Shown here: positions 52,174-59,640 of the stretch, in pieces
Position numbering within the stretch: position 1 is the first letter of the stretch
How the letters are laid out: each line of letters begins with the position of its first letter
Origin: Pseudarthrobacter equi
GTDB taxonomy: Bacteria; Actinomycetota; Actinomycetes; Actinomycetales; Micrococcaceae
Length of the DNA: 64,000 bases
NCBI RefSeq assembly: GCF_900105535.1
Contig: NZ_LT629779.1
Location: 930,001 to 994,000 of the forward strand
Direction of reading: 5' to 3'
Notes under the pieces: generated by a model
Seen by the model: the letters and a program-made list of their open reading frames with translations, nothing else
Database searches by the model: none
Told to the model about the DNA's origin: nothing
Translations under genes and position numbers: made by a program

Positions 52174-52827
52174 ATGTGGGCAACAGCGGCAGATGGAACG
52201 GGTGCAGCGGAGGGTCTGGGCGGGCTGGTGGGTGCAGCGGCCCAGGTGATAGAAAACCTCGGTGAATGGGGCGTTGGCGCCTTCACCCTCGCCGAAACCG
52301 TGGTCCCGCCCATTCCCAGCGAAGTGATCCTGCCGCTGGCCGGATATCTGGCCAAGCAGGGCTCCTTGAACCTGGGGCTCATCCTCGTCACCAGTACGCT
52401 GGGTGCCTACCTCGGAGCCCTCCTCCTGTACTGGCTCGGCGCCAAGCTGGGGCTGGAACGGTCCATCCGCGGCCTGTCGAAGCTGCCGCTGGTAGACCGT
52501 GAGGACTTCGAAAAGGCTGCAGGATGGTTCACCCGGCACGGTAAGTCTTCGATCTTCTTTGGCCGGCTCCTGCCCGGCGTCCGCAGCCTGATCTCGCTTC
52601 CTGCCGGCGCCGCGGCGATGCCGCTCCTCACCTTTTCCACCTTTACCCTGGCCGGCAGCGCACTGTGGAACGGAGCGCTGATCGGGTTCGGGTACCTGCT
52701 GGGAACGCAGTACCACCTGATCGAGGGCTACTCGAAGTACCTGAACTACGCCGTCTACGCCGCCCTCGCCATCACCCTGGCCTGGCTGGTGGTCCGCCGG
52801 GTGAAGCGGGCCAAGGTAAGCCGCTGA
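52174..52827 (+). CDS. DedA-family membrane protein
   Basis: 217 residues with the VTT/DedA core: GVGAFTLAETVVPPIPSEVILPLAGYLA, LGAYLGALLLYWLGAKLG, WFTRHGKSSIFFGRLLPGVRSLISLPAGAAAMP, and terminal helices. The FxGRxxPxxRxxxS(L)PAG motif is the family's key site. DedA proteins act in lipid-carrier recycling (undecaprenyl phosphate flipping is shown for some) and membrane homeostasis. ATG after GGGGGAG. It is convergent with the marR gene, 6 bp apart. Confidence 0.93.
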   Translation: MWATAADGTGAAEGLGGLVGAAAQVIENLGEWGVGAFTLAETVVPPIPSEVILPLAGYLAKQGSLNLGLILVTSTLGAYLGALLLYWLGAKLGLERSIRGLSKLPLVDREDFEKAAGWFTRHGKSSIFFGRLLPGVRSLISLPAGAAAMPLLTFSTFTLAGSALWNGALIGFGYLLGTQYHLIEGYSKYLNYAVYAALAITLAWLVVRRVKRAKVSR

Positions 52828-52833
52828 CAGCAG

Positions 52834-53346
52834 TCAGGGACTGTCCTCGAAGTCACCCGACCCCCTGCGGAAGTCGCCCAGGATCCGGATCAGCTCGTCC
52901 ACATCCTCCGGCGGAAATCCCGGCTCGCTGAAAACCTGGCTGTTGAGGGCCGCCGTGGAACGCTGAGCCACAGTACGGCCTTCCAGGGTGAGCCCCACCA
53001 GGGTGGTGCGGCCGTCGGTGGGGTGCGGTGAGCGGGCCACCAGGCCGGCGCGCTCCAACCGGTCCACGGCGTTGGTGACCGACGTCGGGTGGACCTGAAG
53101 CAGGGCGCTTGCCTTGTTCATCGGCAGGGCACCCTTCCGGGCGAAACTCAAGAGGGCCAGCAGTTCGTACCGGGCGAACGTCAGCCCAAACGGCTTGAGG
53201 GCGGATTCGATCCTGGCCAGGAGGATCTGCTGGGTCCGCATAATCGCCGTGATGGCGGCCATGGGTGCTGCGACATCGGACCAGCCGTGGTCCTCCCAAT
53301 TCCGCCGGGCTTCGGCAATCGGATCCCGGGATAACGGTGTGCCCAT
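52834..53346 (-). CDS. MarR-family transcriptional regulator
   Basis: 170 residues, winged helix with LTFARYELLALLSFARKGALPMNKASALLQVHPTSVTNAVDRLERAGLV and the wing SPHPTDGRTTLVGLT. ATG follows AAAGGGG. It is divergent from the acyl-CoA dehydrogenase gene (66-bp gap), so it likely controls that gene in response to an acyl-CoA or aromatic ligand. Confidence 0.92.
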   Translation of the reverse strand: MGTPLSRDPIAEARRNWEDHGWSDVAAPMAAITAIMRTQQILLARIESALKPFGLTFARYELLALLSFARKGALPMNKASALLQVHPTSVTNAVDRLERAGLVARSPHPTDGRTTLVGLTLEGRTVAQRSTAALNSQVFSEPGFPPEDVDELIRILGDFRRGSGDFEDSP

Positions 53347-53375
53347 AGCCAGCCCCTTTCCGGAAATCCTGTGAA

Positions 53376-53401
53376 TATACTAGGACATCCAACCGTTTGG
53401 A
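53376..53401. promoter_or_regulatory. Divergent promoter/operator between marR and the dehydrogenase
   Basis: TATACT (53376-53381) can serve as the -10 of the plus-strand gene, and the overlapping TAGTATATT on the other strand suits marR. Beside it lies a small dyad TCCAA-CCGT-TTGGA (53388-53401). The assignment as MarR site is inferred from position. Confidence 0.35.
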
Positions 53402-53412
53402 AGGGAGGCGTC

Positions 53413-54603
53413 ATGCCCGGACACTCCCATGACGGCCCGGCGGAGATTCCCTATCCGGACGCGGACCTCCTGCACATCGTGCGGCTCCTTCCGCCCACCG
53501 AACAGGCCAGGTACGCGGACATCCGGAACTACCTGCAGTCCAGCGTCAGGCAGGCCTCCATCGGCTACTGGAACCGGGAAGAGTTCCCGCGCGATGTAGT
53601 GGCCGGGATGGGTGCCCGCGGGCTGGGGGAGTTGCAGCTGGACGGCAGTTCCGCCCTGTTCAAAGGCCTCATGTACGTGGAACTGGCCAGGGCCGACGTC
53701 TCGCTTTCCGCACTGGCCGGAATCCATAACGAACTCATCGTGGGCACCATCCACCACCTGGGATCCGATGAACAGAAGCGCCGGTGGCTCCCCGGACTGA
53801 GGTCCTTTGCGCAGCTGGGAGCCTTCGCCCTCACGGAGCCCGGCCACGGCTCAGACATCTCCCGCGGGCTCGAAACAACCGCCCGGCGGGACGGCGGCGA
53901 GTGGGTCCTCAACGGCGCCAAACGCTGGATCGGCAGCGGGACCGTTGCCGACGTCGCCCTGGTCTGGGCCCGGGACACGGCTGACGGGCAGCTCAAATGC
54001 TTCCTCGTGGAAACGGACCGGCCCGGCTACTCCGCCGCCAGGATTGAAAACAAGATCGGTTTGCGCATCATGCAGAATGCCGATATCCAGCTGGAGGACG
54101 TACGCACACCGGCGGCTAATCTCCTGCCCGGGGCATCAAGCTTCGCCTCGGCCAACGCGTTGCTCCGGGACTCCCGGGCCTGGGTGGGCTGGCAAGCCGC
54201 CGGCATCCAGTTCGCTGCTTTCGATGTGGCCCGCAGCTACTCGCTGGACCGCCGCCAGTTCGGCAGGGAACTGGCGGGGTTCCAGCTGGTCCAGCAGCAG
54301 CTCGCGGACATCCTGGGGAACGCTGCCGCTTCACTTGCCCTGATGGTGCAGCTGGCCCGGCTCCAGGAAGACGGGTTGCTGGAGATGGCTCAGGCGGCCA
54401 TGGCCAAGGCCACCACCACCAGGCTTGCCAGGGCCTCGGTGGCGATGGGTCGCTCGCTGCTGGGCGGCAACGGAATCACCACCGACCACGAGATGGCCAA
54501 GCTGTTCGCGGACGCCGAGATCCTGTACACGTACGAGGGCAGTTACGAGATCAACTCTTTGCTGGTTGGAAGGGCCGTTACGGGAATCCAGGCATTCACC
54601 TAG
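53413..54603 (+). CDS. Acyl-CoA dehydrogenase, glutaryl-CoA dehydrogenase-like
   Basis: 396 residues, complete acyl-CoA dehydrogenase fold with FAD: AFALTEPGHGSDISRG, WIGSGTVADVALVWAR, SLDRRQFGRELAGFQLVQQQLADIL, LGGNGITTDHEMAKLFADAE, and catalytic Glu375 in TYEG. The ending GRAVTGIQAF is that of the glutaryl-CoA dehydrogenase subgroup. It may act on glutaryl-CoA or, given the valine operon 3 kb away, on a branched acyl-CoA. ATG after GGGAGG. Controlled probably by the divergent MarR. Confidence 0.9.
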   Translation: MPGHSHDGPAEIPYPDADLLHIVRLLPPTEQARYADIRNYLQSSVRQASIGYWNREEFPRDVVAGMGARGLGELQLDGSSALFKGLMYVELARADVSLSALAGIHNELIVGTIHHLGSDEQKRRWLPGLRSFAQLGAFALTEPGHGSDISRGLETTARRDGGEWVLNGAKRWIGSGTVADVALVWARDTADGQLKCFLVETDRPGYSAARIENKIGLRIMQNADIQLEDVRTPAANLLPGASSFASANALLRDSRAWVGWQAAGIQFAAFDVARSYSLDRRQFGRELAGFQLVQQQLADILGNAAASLALMVQLARLQEDGLLEMAQAAMAKATTTRLARASVAMGRSLLGGNGITTDHEMAKLFADAEILYTYEGSYEINSLLVGRAVTGIQAFT

Positions 54604-54619
54604 GCGGCCCGCGCAACTG

Positions 54620-55405
54620 CTACAGGTTCCGGTCCGCGTAGGTCCGCAGCGCGTCCCGAACAAAGGTGGCGCCGGCCTCGCCCCCGTAGTTGGCGGCGAA
54701 CCTTGGATCTGCCACGTACATGTCCGCCAGCCCGGTGACGTAGCCTTTGATGTCCCCGCCGGCCCCGGCCGCAGGTGTTCCCGGGATGGAGCGGAGCCAG
54801 GCCACATGCCGGGCGGCCAGGCCCTGGGCTTCGTCGCCCCCGGGGGCCGCCCCGGAGCCTGCCGCTGCCAGCCAATCCCGGCCCAGTCCCTCCGAGCGGG
54901 ACTTCCACTCCCGCTTTTCGGCCTCGTCCATGCCCCGCCACCACGAGTCGCCCTTCGCGTAGGCATCCTTTCCCCAGCGCTCCTCCACTTCGTCCTTGTA
55001 CTGCGTGTGGTCGAAGCCATCAAACATTTTCTCTGCCACGAGCTCTCCTCCTTGTTGCACTGTTTCGATGGTTTGCCGGACGGACCGGACTTGCCGGGCC
55101 AGGCGTTCCTGTTCCTGGCCCAGCCACTCAAGGTGCCGGGTCAGCGCCCGGACAGGGTCCGTCTGGTGCTGGAAGACGTCGGCGATGGCCGGCAGGCCCA
55201 GGCCCAGCTCCCGAAGGAGCAGGATCCTCTGCAGCTGCAGGAGGGCTCCGCCGTCGTAGTAGCGGTAGCCGTTGCTGCCCACCCTGGTGGGCTTCAGCAG
55301 CCCAATGTCGTCGTAGTGGCGGAGGGTACGGCTGGTGGTTCCCGCCATTCTGGCCACGTCCTGGATGGGCCAGCCGCTGGCCCTGTCCTCCCCGGTTGCT
55401 TCCAT
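54620..55405 (-). CDS. MerR-family regulator with TipAS antibiotic-binding domain
   Basis: 261 residues. MerR winged helix: IQDVARMAGTTSRTLRHYDDIGLLKP, YRYYDGGALLQLQRIL; dimer coiled coil (about 85-125); C-terminal TipAS domain (about 128-260) with YKDEVEERWGKDAY, SWWRGMDEAEKREW and ending FVRDALRTYADRNL. TipAL-type activators bind thiopeptides or other drugs and switch on promoters with long spacers. Its own promoter has exactly that 19-bp spacer with a dyad in it, so it is autoregulated. The start looks leaderless (TACGCT 6 nt upstream). A long plus-strand frame over it is a shadow. Confidence 0.94.
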   Translation of the reverse strand: MEATGEDRASGWPIQDVARMAGTTSRTLRHYDDIGLLKPTRVGSNGYRYYDGGALLQLQRILLLRELGLGLPAIADVFQHQTDPVRALTRHLEWLGQEQERLARQVRSVRQTIETVQQGGELVAEKMFDGFDHTQYKDEVEERWGKDAYAKGDSWWRGMDEAEKREWKSRSEGLGRDWLAAAGSGAAPGGDEAQGLAARHVAWLRSIPGTPAAGAGGDIKGYVTGLADMYVADPRFAANYGGEAGATFVRDALRTYADRNL

Positions 55406-55411
55406 GCTTCG

Positions 55412-55442
55412 AGCGTAGGGGTTGACGCAGCGTCAAGGTCAA
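55412..55442 (-). promoter_or_regulatory. MerR-type promoter and operator (19-bp spacer)
   Basis: TTGACC (55442-55437), 19-nt spacer, TACGCT (55417-55412), then 6 nt to the ATG. The spacer contains the dyad TTGACGCTGCGTCAA (55436-55422), perfect apart from its central base. The 19-bp spacing is the hallmark of promoters opened by MerR-family activators. Confidence 0.85.
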
Positions 55443-55484
55443 GGGGAAACGTGAAGGGGAACCTTCCAAGGATTTCGCAGGTGG

Positions 55485-55805
55485 TCAGCGGGTGCCGCGG
55501 TGGCGCGCCTGGGCCACCAGCCGGGTAAAAGAGAAAACGAAAACGGCCTCAATCAGGACCATGAGTCCGGCCAGCAGCCATTGCTGGCGGGCAACGAAGA
55601 ACACGCATCCCGTCAGGACCAGGATGGTGCCCAGGGCCAGGGCATAGACAGCAAAGCCCACAGCCACGCGGGCGCTGCGCACGCCGGTGCGGAAACCGAA
55701 GCCGTGGGGTTCGCCGCCGGGCTGGCCGGGGACACGGTCCGGCATTCCGGGACCGAGCCTGTCGAACTCTTCCCAAGGATCCCTGTCCTCTTCCTTGCCG
55801 GTCAT
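55485..55805 (-). CDS. Small two-helix membrane protein, unknown function
   Basis: 106 residues: hydrophilic acidic/Pro-Gly-rich first 40 residues, then two transmembrane helices (VAVGFAVYALALGTILVLTG and QWLLAGLMVLIEAVFVFSF) and a basic tail. No family recognised. The ATG has GATAAT 6 nt upstream and no ribosome-binding site, so it may be leaderless. It lies on the same strand before the merR gene and after the csp terminator. Confidence 0.65.
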   Translation of the reverse strand: MTGKEEDRDPWEEFDRLGPGMPDRVPGQPGGEPHGFGFRTGVRSARVAVGFAVYALALGTILVLTGCVFFVARQQWLLAGLMVLIEAVFVFSFTRLVAQARHRGTR

Positions 55806-55811
55806 GGGTCA

Positions 55812-55817
55812 ATTATC
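55812..55817 (-). promoter_or_regulatory. -10 box GATAAT before the small membrane protein
   Basis: GATAAT (55817-55812), 6 nt before the ATG at 55805. Leaderless signature. Confidence 0.45.
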
Positions 55818-55860
55818 CCAAAAGCACCGAACGTTGTGGGCGGGCCGCCGGCAGGCACAA

Positions 55861-55902
55861 CTAAAACAGCGGCCCCGCCAACACGAGGTTGGCGGGGCCG
55901 CT
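55861..55902 (-). terminator. Terminator of the cold-shock gene
   Basis: 15-bp perfect stem AGCGGCCCCGCCAAC (55868-55882) / GTTGGCGGGGCCGCT (55888-55902) with a 5-nt loop; on the minus strand it runs into TGTTTTAGTT. Confidence 0.95.
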
Positions 55903-55940
55903 GCCGGGGCTGGCCCGGGAAACCGGGCCGGCCGTAAGAC

Positions 55941-56144
55941 TTAGAGCGGGCGGATGTTCTCTGCCTGCGGACCCTTGGGGCCCTGGGTCACGTCGAATTC
56001 GACCTTCTGGTTCTCGTCCAGTGAGCGGTAACCGCTGCTGGAGATTGCCGAGTAGTGGGCGAAAACGTCAGCGGACCCGTCATCGGGGGCAATGAAGCCA
56101 AAACCCTTTTCGGCGTTGAACCATTTAACTGTGCCTGTTGCCAT
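55941..56144 (-). CDS. cspA: Cold-shock protein (CspA family)
   Basis: 67 residues, a full cold-shock domain: [20 protein letters not shown] holds RNP1, VFAHYSAI holds RNP2, and it ends [10 protein letters not shown] as in actinobacterial CspA. It binds single-stranded nucleic acids and keeps mRNA unfolded. ATG after AAGGAA. It has its own promoter, a 73-nt leader with a hairpin, and a strong terminator. Confidence 0.98.
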   Translation of the reverse strand: MATGTVKWFNAEKGFGFIAPDDGSADVFAHYSAISSSGYRSLDENQKVEFDVTQGPKGPQAENIRPL

Positions 56145-56176
56145 GGCTGCATTCCTTCATGTAACTCTGATTCTCT

Positions 56177-56253
56177 CCCCGGATTTCAGCCCGGGGTGTG
56201 CGGAGAACGTCCCCCGCAATCCCAACGTACGGGGCTAAACGCCCTGTTGGCAA
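56177..56253 (-). promoter_or_regulatory. cspA promoter and leader hairpin
   Basis: TTGCCA (56253-56248), 18-nt spacer, TACGTT (56229-56224). The predicted leader of about 73 nt contains the hairpin CCCCGG-8-CCGGGG (56196-56177), 32 nt before the ATG. Confidence 0.6.
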
Positions 56254-56276
56254 GGGTAAACGCCACAAAACCCGCG

Positions 56277-56903
56277 TCAGCGCATGCCCTCACGGCGGAT
56301 GGCGGTGGCAATCGCGGCGGCCCGGGTTTCCACTCCCAGCTTCGAATAGATGTGCGCCAGGTGGGTTTTGACGGTGGCTTCCGAGATGAAAAGGCGTTGG
56401 CCGAGTTCGCGGTTGCTGAGCCCCTGGGTGAGCAGGCTCAGCAGCTCCGCCTCGCGTGGAGTGAGGATCTCCTCCGGATTGCGGAGTTGCTGGAAGAGCC
56501 GCGAAGCCACCGGCGGGCTCATTACGCTCCTGCCCTGCACCGCGCCGCGGACAGCCGAGAAGATCTCTTCCGGCGCGGCGTCCTTCAGCAGGTAACCCAT
56601 GGCACCGGCATCCACGGCACGCACAATGTCCGCGTCCGAATCGTAGGTGGTGAACACCAGGATGGCCTGCCTGCTGTTGAGCCCGCGGATGCGCCGGATG
56701 GCTTCGATGCCGTCCATGCCGCCGCCCATGGCGAGGTCCATGACCACGACGCCGGGCGACAGCTCCCGCACCAGCTCCAGGGCTTCCTCCCCGGACGCGG
56801 CGTCGGCCACCACCTCGATGTCCGGCTGGGTGCCCAGCAGGGCGCGCAGCCCGCTGCGGACCACCAGGTGGTCATCCACCAGGAGCACGGTAATGGCATT
56901 CAT
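56277..56903 (-). CDS. NarL/LuxR-type response regulator (SenR-like)
   Basis: 208 residues: receiver domain with DD (10-11), phosphoacceptor Asp56 in VVVMDLAM and Lys in YLLKDAAPEE; LuxR-type helix-turn-helix LTPREAELLSLLTQGLSNRELGQRLFISEATVKTHL. It overlaps the kinase gene by 4 bp. By arrangement (divergent from an HbpS-like gene) it resembles SenR of Streptomyces, which controls the heme-binding HbpS and antioxidant genes. This specific identification is inference; the family assignment is firm. Confidence 0.93.
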   Translation of the reverse strand: MNAITVLLVDDHLVVRSGLRALLGTQPDIEVVADAASGEEALELVRELSPGVVVMDLAMGGGMDGIEAIRRIRGLNSRQAILVFTTYDSDADIVRAVDAGAMGYLLKDAAPEEIFSAVRGAVQGRSVMSPPVASRLFQQLRNPEEILTPREAELLSLLTQGLSNRELGQRLFISEATVKTHLAHIYSKLGVETRAAAIATAIRREGMR

Positions 56904-58102
56904 GCCTGGCTTCCGTCCGTTGGTGCCGCCGAGGGGCCAGCGGGGAGCTGCGCCGCCACGATGGTGCCCTCGCCGGGGGCGCTTTCCACGGAGAACGTCC
57001 CGCCAAGCTGTTCCACGCGCTGCCGCATGGCCCGAAGGCCGTACCCTCCGGCGTCCGACGGCGGTGCTGCCGCCGCCGGATCAAAGCCGGCGCCGTCGTC
57101 GTACACGTCCAGGGTGACGGCGTCCGGCAGGAACCCGAGGGTCACGGTGGCGGTGGTTGCGGAGGCATGGAGCCGCACGTTGGACGCTGCACTCTGGACC
57201 ACGCGCAGCAAGGTGTGCCGGATGTCTGCCGCCACCGGCCGTGGTTCGCCGGTGACCAGGAGCCGGGCGTCGGGAAGGTAGCGGCGCGCGGCCGTCAGCA
57301 GGGCCTCCGGCAGGGGCGAGCCTTCGAGCCCGGGGGAGGCAAGATCATGGACCAGGCTTCGGGTTTCGGCCAGGTTGTCCCGCAGCAGGGAAGTGGCCTG
57401 CCGCAGGTCCGAGTGGGCGGCAGGTGCGGGCCACGTGCGCCCGGCGGCCTCGAGCAACAGCAGGCTGCTGGCCAGGCCCTGGGTCACGGTGTCGTGGATT
57501 TCGCGGGAAACCCGCTCCCGCTCGGCAATGGCGCCCGCCCGCCGTTCGCTGGCGGCCAGCTGCCCCTGCGCGGTGGACACCTCAGCGTGCAGCCGCCGCT
57601 GCTCCTCGGCATCGTTGCGGATCCGGTCATGGATAAGGGTCAGCATCACGCCCACGGCCAGCGGGCCCAGGAGCATGGCCAGGTCCGTGCCTCCGCTGAG
57701 CCTGAACAGGCCGGCCGCCGTGGCAACGGCAATGATTCCCGCGGCAACGTACGCGGCAACACCGCTGATCGCGGCACGGCAGAGGAAGAAGAGGGCAAAC
57801 GAGCACCAGGCAAAGCTGGGTGCAGCGATCACCAGGACCGCCCAGACGGCCACCAGGGCGGCCATCCACGCCGGCCCGGGCAGACCGCGCCTGGCAAGCA
57901 CCGAAACGCCCGCATACAGCAGGGAGGCTGCCGCAGCCAGGCACAGGACCAGAACGTTGTCCGCGGGCGGGTGGCGCATGACGTACCGGACGGTCGACGC
58001 CACCAGGAGGACGGCGAATCCCGCATGGACCGCGGTGTCGATGTTGCCCAGCCGGGGCAGCCCGGCAGGACTCGGGGGATGGTCAGGGCCTGGGGCTGTC
58101 AT
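56900..58102 (-). CDS. NarL-family sensor histidine kinase (SenS-like)
   Basis: 400 residues: five to six membrane helices in residues 22-157 with almost no outside loops, a coiled coil (about 158-195), HisKA_3 with His203 in EIHDTVTQGLASSLLLLEA, and an ATPase domain with SAASNVRLHA, DDGAGFD and GGYGLRAMRQRVEQLGG. The lack of a large sensor domain suggests that it senses through the membrane or a partner protein; in Streptomyces the partner of SenS is the secreted HbpS, and an HbpS-like gene lies divergently 197 bp away. Confidence 0.92.
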   Translation of the reverse strand: MTAPGPDHPPSPAGLPRLGNIDTAVHAGFAVLLVASTVRYVMRHPPADNVLVLCLAAAASLLYAGVSVLARRGLPGPAWMAALVAVWAVLVIAAPSFAWCSFALFFLCRAAISGVAAYVAAGIIAVATAAGLFRLSGGTDLAMLLGPLAVGVMLTLIHDRIRNDAEEQRRLHAEVSTAQGQLAASERRAGAIAERERVSREIHDTVTQGLASSLLLLEAAGRTWPAPAAHSDLRQATSLLRDNLAETRSLVHDLASPGLEGSPLPEALLTAARRYLPDARLLVTGEPRPVAADIRHTLLRVVQSAASNVRLHASATTATVTLGFLPDAVTLDVYDDGAGFDPAAAAPPSDAGGYGLRAMRQRVEQLGGTFSVESAPGEGTIVAAQLPAGPSAAPTDGSQA

Positions 58103-58229
58103 GGAATTTCCGGTCTGGTGGGGGAATGCTGCCCTTCCATGCTATTGCCGGCGGCCGGGGCGGGTCTCTCATCCATTTGGCTGATACGGCCATCCTTTGG
58201 TCGCAGCAGGGACCATGCAAAGGCCCGAT

Positions 58230-58248
58230 GGCAGGCGGGGCGCCTGCC
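58230..58248. promoter_or_regulatory. Palindrome in the kinase/HbpS divergent region
   Basis: GGCAGGCG-GGG-CGCCTGCC: perfect 8-bp arms, 52 bp before the HbpS-like start. It is a candidate response-regulator operator, though a simple hairpin cannot be excluded. Confidence 0.45.
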
Positions 58249-58299
58249 GGAAGGATTGACGTGTTCGCAGCGATCGCCTGCCTAACCCAAGGAGCCACC

Positions 58300-58869
58300 A
58301 TGAAGAAGTCCCGCACAGCCCTTGCCGCCGCCGCAGCCGGTGCCCTGGTCCTCACCGCCGGAATCACTGCAGCGGCCAACGCAGGAACAACCCCTGCGCC
58401 GGCGGCCGTTCCCGCCGTGGACGTCCAGCCTGCGCCGGAAACCGTCGTCCAGCAGAACCGCATCTCCGTGGGGGCCTCCGCCGCTGCCGTGAACGCCGCC
58501 CTGGCCAAGTGCCAGGCGGACAAGCTCCCGTTCGTCACCGTTGCCGTGGTAGACCGGTTCGGCACCGTGCAGGCACTCCTCCGCGGGGACAATGCAGCGG
58601 AGCACACCATCGAAGCCGCCAAGCAGAAGGCCTACACCGCAGCAGCGTTCGGTACGCCCACCAGTGAGCTGGCCAAGCGGATTAACGGCAACGGTCCATC
58701 CATTGCAGACCTCCCCGGCACCCTGTTCCTGGCCGGCGGCGTCCCGCTCAAGGTCAATGGGGTTTCACTGGCCGGCGTCGGGGTTGGCGGCGCACCGGAC
58801 GGCGCCCTGGACGAGGCCTGCGCCACCGCCGGAGCTGCAGCCATCGCGGGCGCCCCCGCCGGAAAGTAG
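58300..58869 (+). CDS. Secreted HbpS/GlcG-family (DUF336) heme-binding-like protein
   Basis: 189 residues: Sec signal peptide (about 1-30, ending AANAG), Pro/Ala-rich spacer, then the GlcG/HbpS domain (about 60-185) with AAVNAALAKCQADKLPFVTVAVVDRFG, EHTIEAAKQKAYTAAAFG, PGTLFLAGGVPLKVNG, and VGVGGAPDGALDEACATAG. Streptomyces HbpS is secreted, binds heme and modulates the SenS kinase under oxidative stress; heme binding here is not proven. ATG at 58300 follows AAGGAG. The next gene starts 9 bp later. Confidence 0.88.
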   Translation: MKKSRTALAAAAAGALVLTAGITAAANAGTTPAPAAVPAVDVQPAPETVVQQNRISVGASAAAVNAALAKCQADKLPFVTVAVVDRFGTVQALLRGDNAAEHTIEAAKQKAYTAAAFGTPTSELAKRINGNGPSIADLPGTLFLAGGVPLKVNGVSLAGVGVGGAPDGALDEACATAGAAAIAGAPAGK

Positions 58870-58872
58870 GCT
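58867..58872 (+). promoter_or_regulatory. -10 box TAGGCT formed by the HbpS stop codon
   Basis: TAGGCT begins with the TAG stop of the HbpS-like gene and lies 6 nt before the ATG of the ankyrin gene. No ribosome-binding site separates them. Confidence 0.5.
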
Positions 58873-58878
58873 GCCCGT

Positions 58879-59610
58879 ATGAGGCGCACTGGCATACGTG
58901 CCCAGGGCTTGCTGGCCGCCGGCGCCCTGGCCCTCATCCTGACGGCGTGCCAAAGCCCTGCTCCGGCACCATCCAGTGGACCGGCGTCGGCCGCGCCTTC
59001 ACCCAGTACTGCGGTCCCCACCAGTACTGCGGTCCCCAGCGGAACCGTTGACGCCCAACCCGGCCCTCCTGCTTCAGGGCCGGCGGCAACCCCGGCGGCG
59101 CTCTCCGCCGAAGCCCAGGCGGCGCTGGACCAAGAACTGATTGCTGCCGCAAAGGCCAACAACGCGCCGCTGGTCCGCGAACTGGTGGGCCGGGGCGGCA
59201 ACGTCAATGCCAAGGACTCCATCCAGGACTCGGCCTTCCTCTACGCCGGCGCCGAAGGCTTCAACGAGGTCCTGCAGCTGACCCTGGGGGCCGGCGCCGA
59301 CGTATCCAGCATCAACCGCTACGGCGGGACTGCCCTGATTCCGGCCAGCGAGCATGGGCATGTGGAGACGGCGAAGATCCTGGTTGCCGCAGGCGTACCC
59401 GTCAACCACGTGAACAACCTGGGCTGGACGGCCATGCAGGAAGCCATCCTCCTGAACAATGGCGGTCCCCGGCAGCAGGAAGTGGTGCGGTTGCTGCTGG
59501 AGGCCGGCGGGGACCCGGGTATCCGGGACGCGGAGGGCCGGACTGCGCTGCAGAACGCCGAACGGCTGGGCTTTGCGGAGATCGCCGCCCTGATCCGGAG
59601 CCACGGCTAG
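58879..59610 (+). CDS. Ankyrin-repeat lipoprotein
   Basis: 243 residues: lipoprotein signal with lipobox LTAC, a Pro/Ser/Thr-rich spacer (about 25-75) containing the duplicated hexapeptide STAVPT/STAVPS, then about four to five ankyrin repeats (about 80-242), for example LIAAAKANNAPLVRELVGRG, ALIPASEHGHVETAKILVAAG and VRLLLEAGGDPGIRDAEGRTAL. It would be displayed outside the membrane as a protein-binding scaffold. Nine bp after the HbpS-like gene, so probably part of the same stress module; in Pseudomonas a periplasmic-side ankyrin protein (AnkB) supports catalase activity, a loose parallel. Confidence 0.9.
   Translation: MRRTGIRAQGLLAAGALALILTACQSPAPAPSSGPASAAPSPSTAVPTSTAVPSGTVDAQPGPPASGPAATPAALSAEAQAALDQELIAAAKANNAPLVRELVGRGGNVNAKDSIQDSAFLYAGAEGFNEVLQLTLGAGADVSSINRYGGTALIPASEHGHVETAKILVAAGVPVNHVNNLGWTAMQEAILLNNGGPRQQEVVRLLLEAGGDPGIRDAEGRTALQNAERLGFAEIAALIRSHG
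59003..59038 (+). repeat. Perfect tandem 18-bp repeat in the ankyrin lipoprotein gene
   Basis: CCAGTACTGCGGTCCCCA occurs twice without a gap (59003-59020, 59021-59038), encoding the repeated STAVP in the spacer. Confidence 0.95.
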
Positions 59611-59640
59611 CCTGCTTCGCAGCCGGGGCGCCGGGATTCA

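Noticed and set aside
54425..55528. Long plus-strand frame across the end of the dehydrogenase and the MerR gene
   Set aside because: It overlaps two well-supported genes in another frame and would cover a clear MerR promoter.
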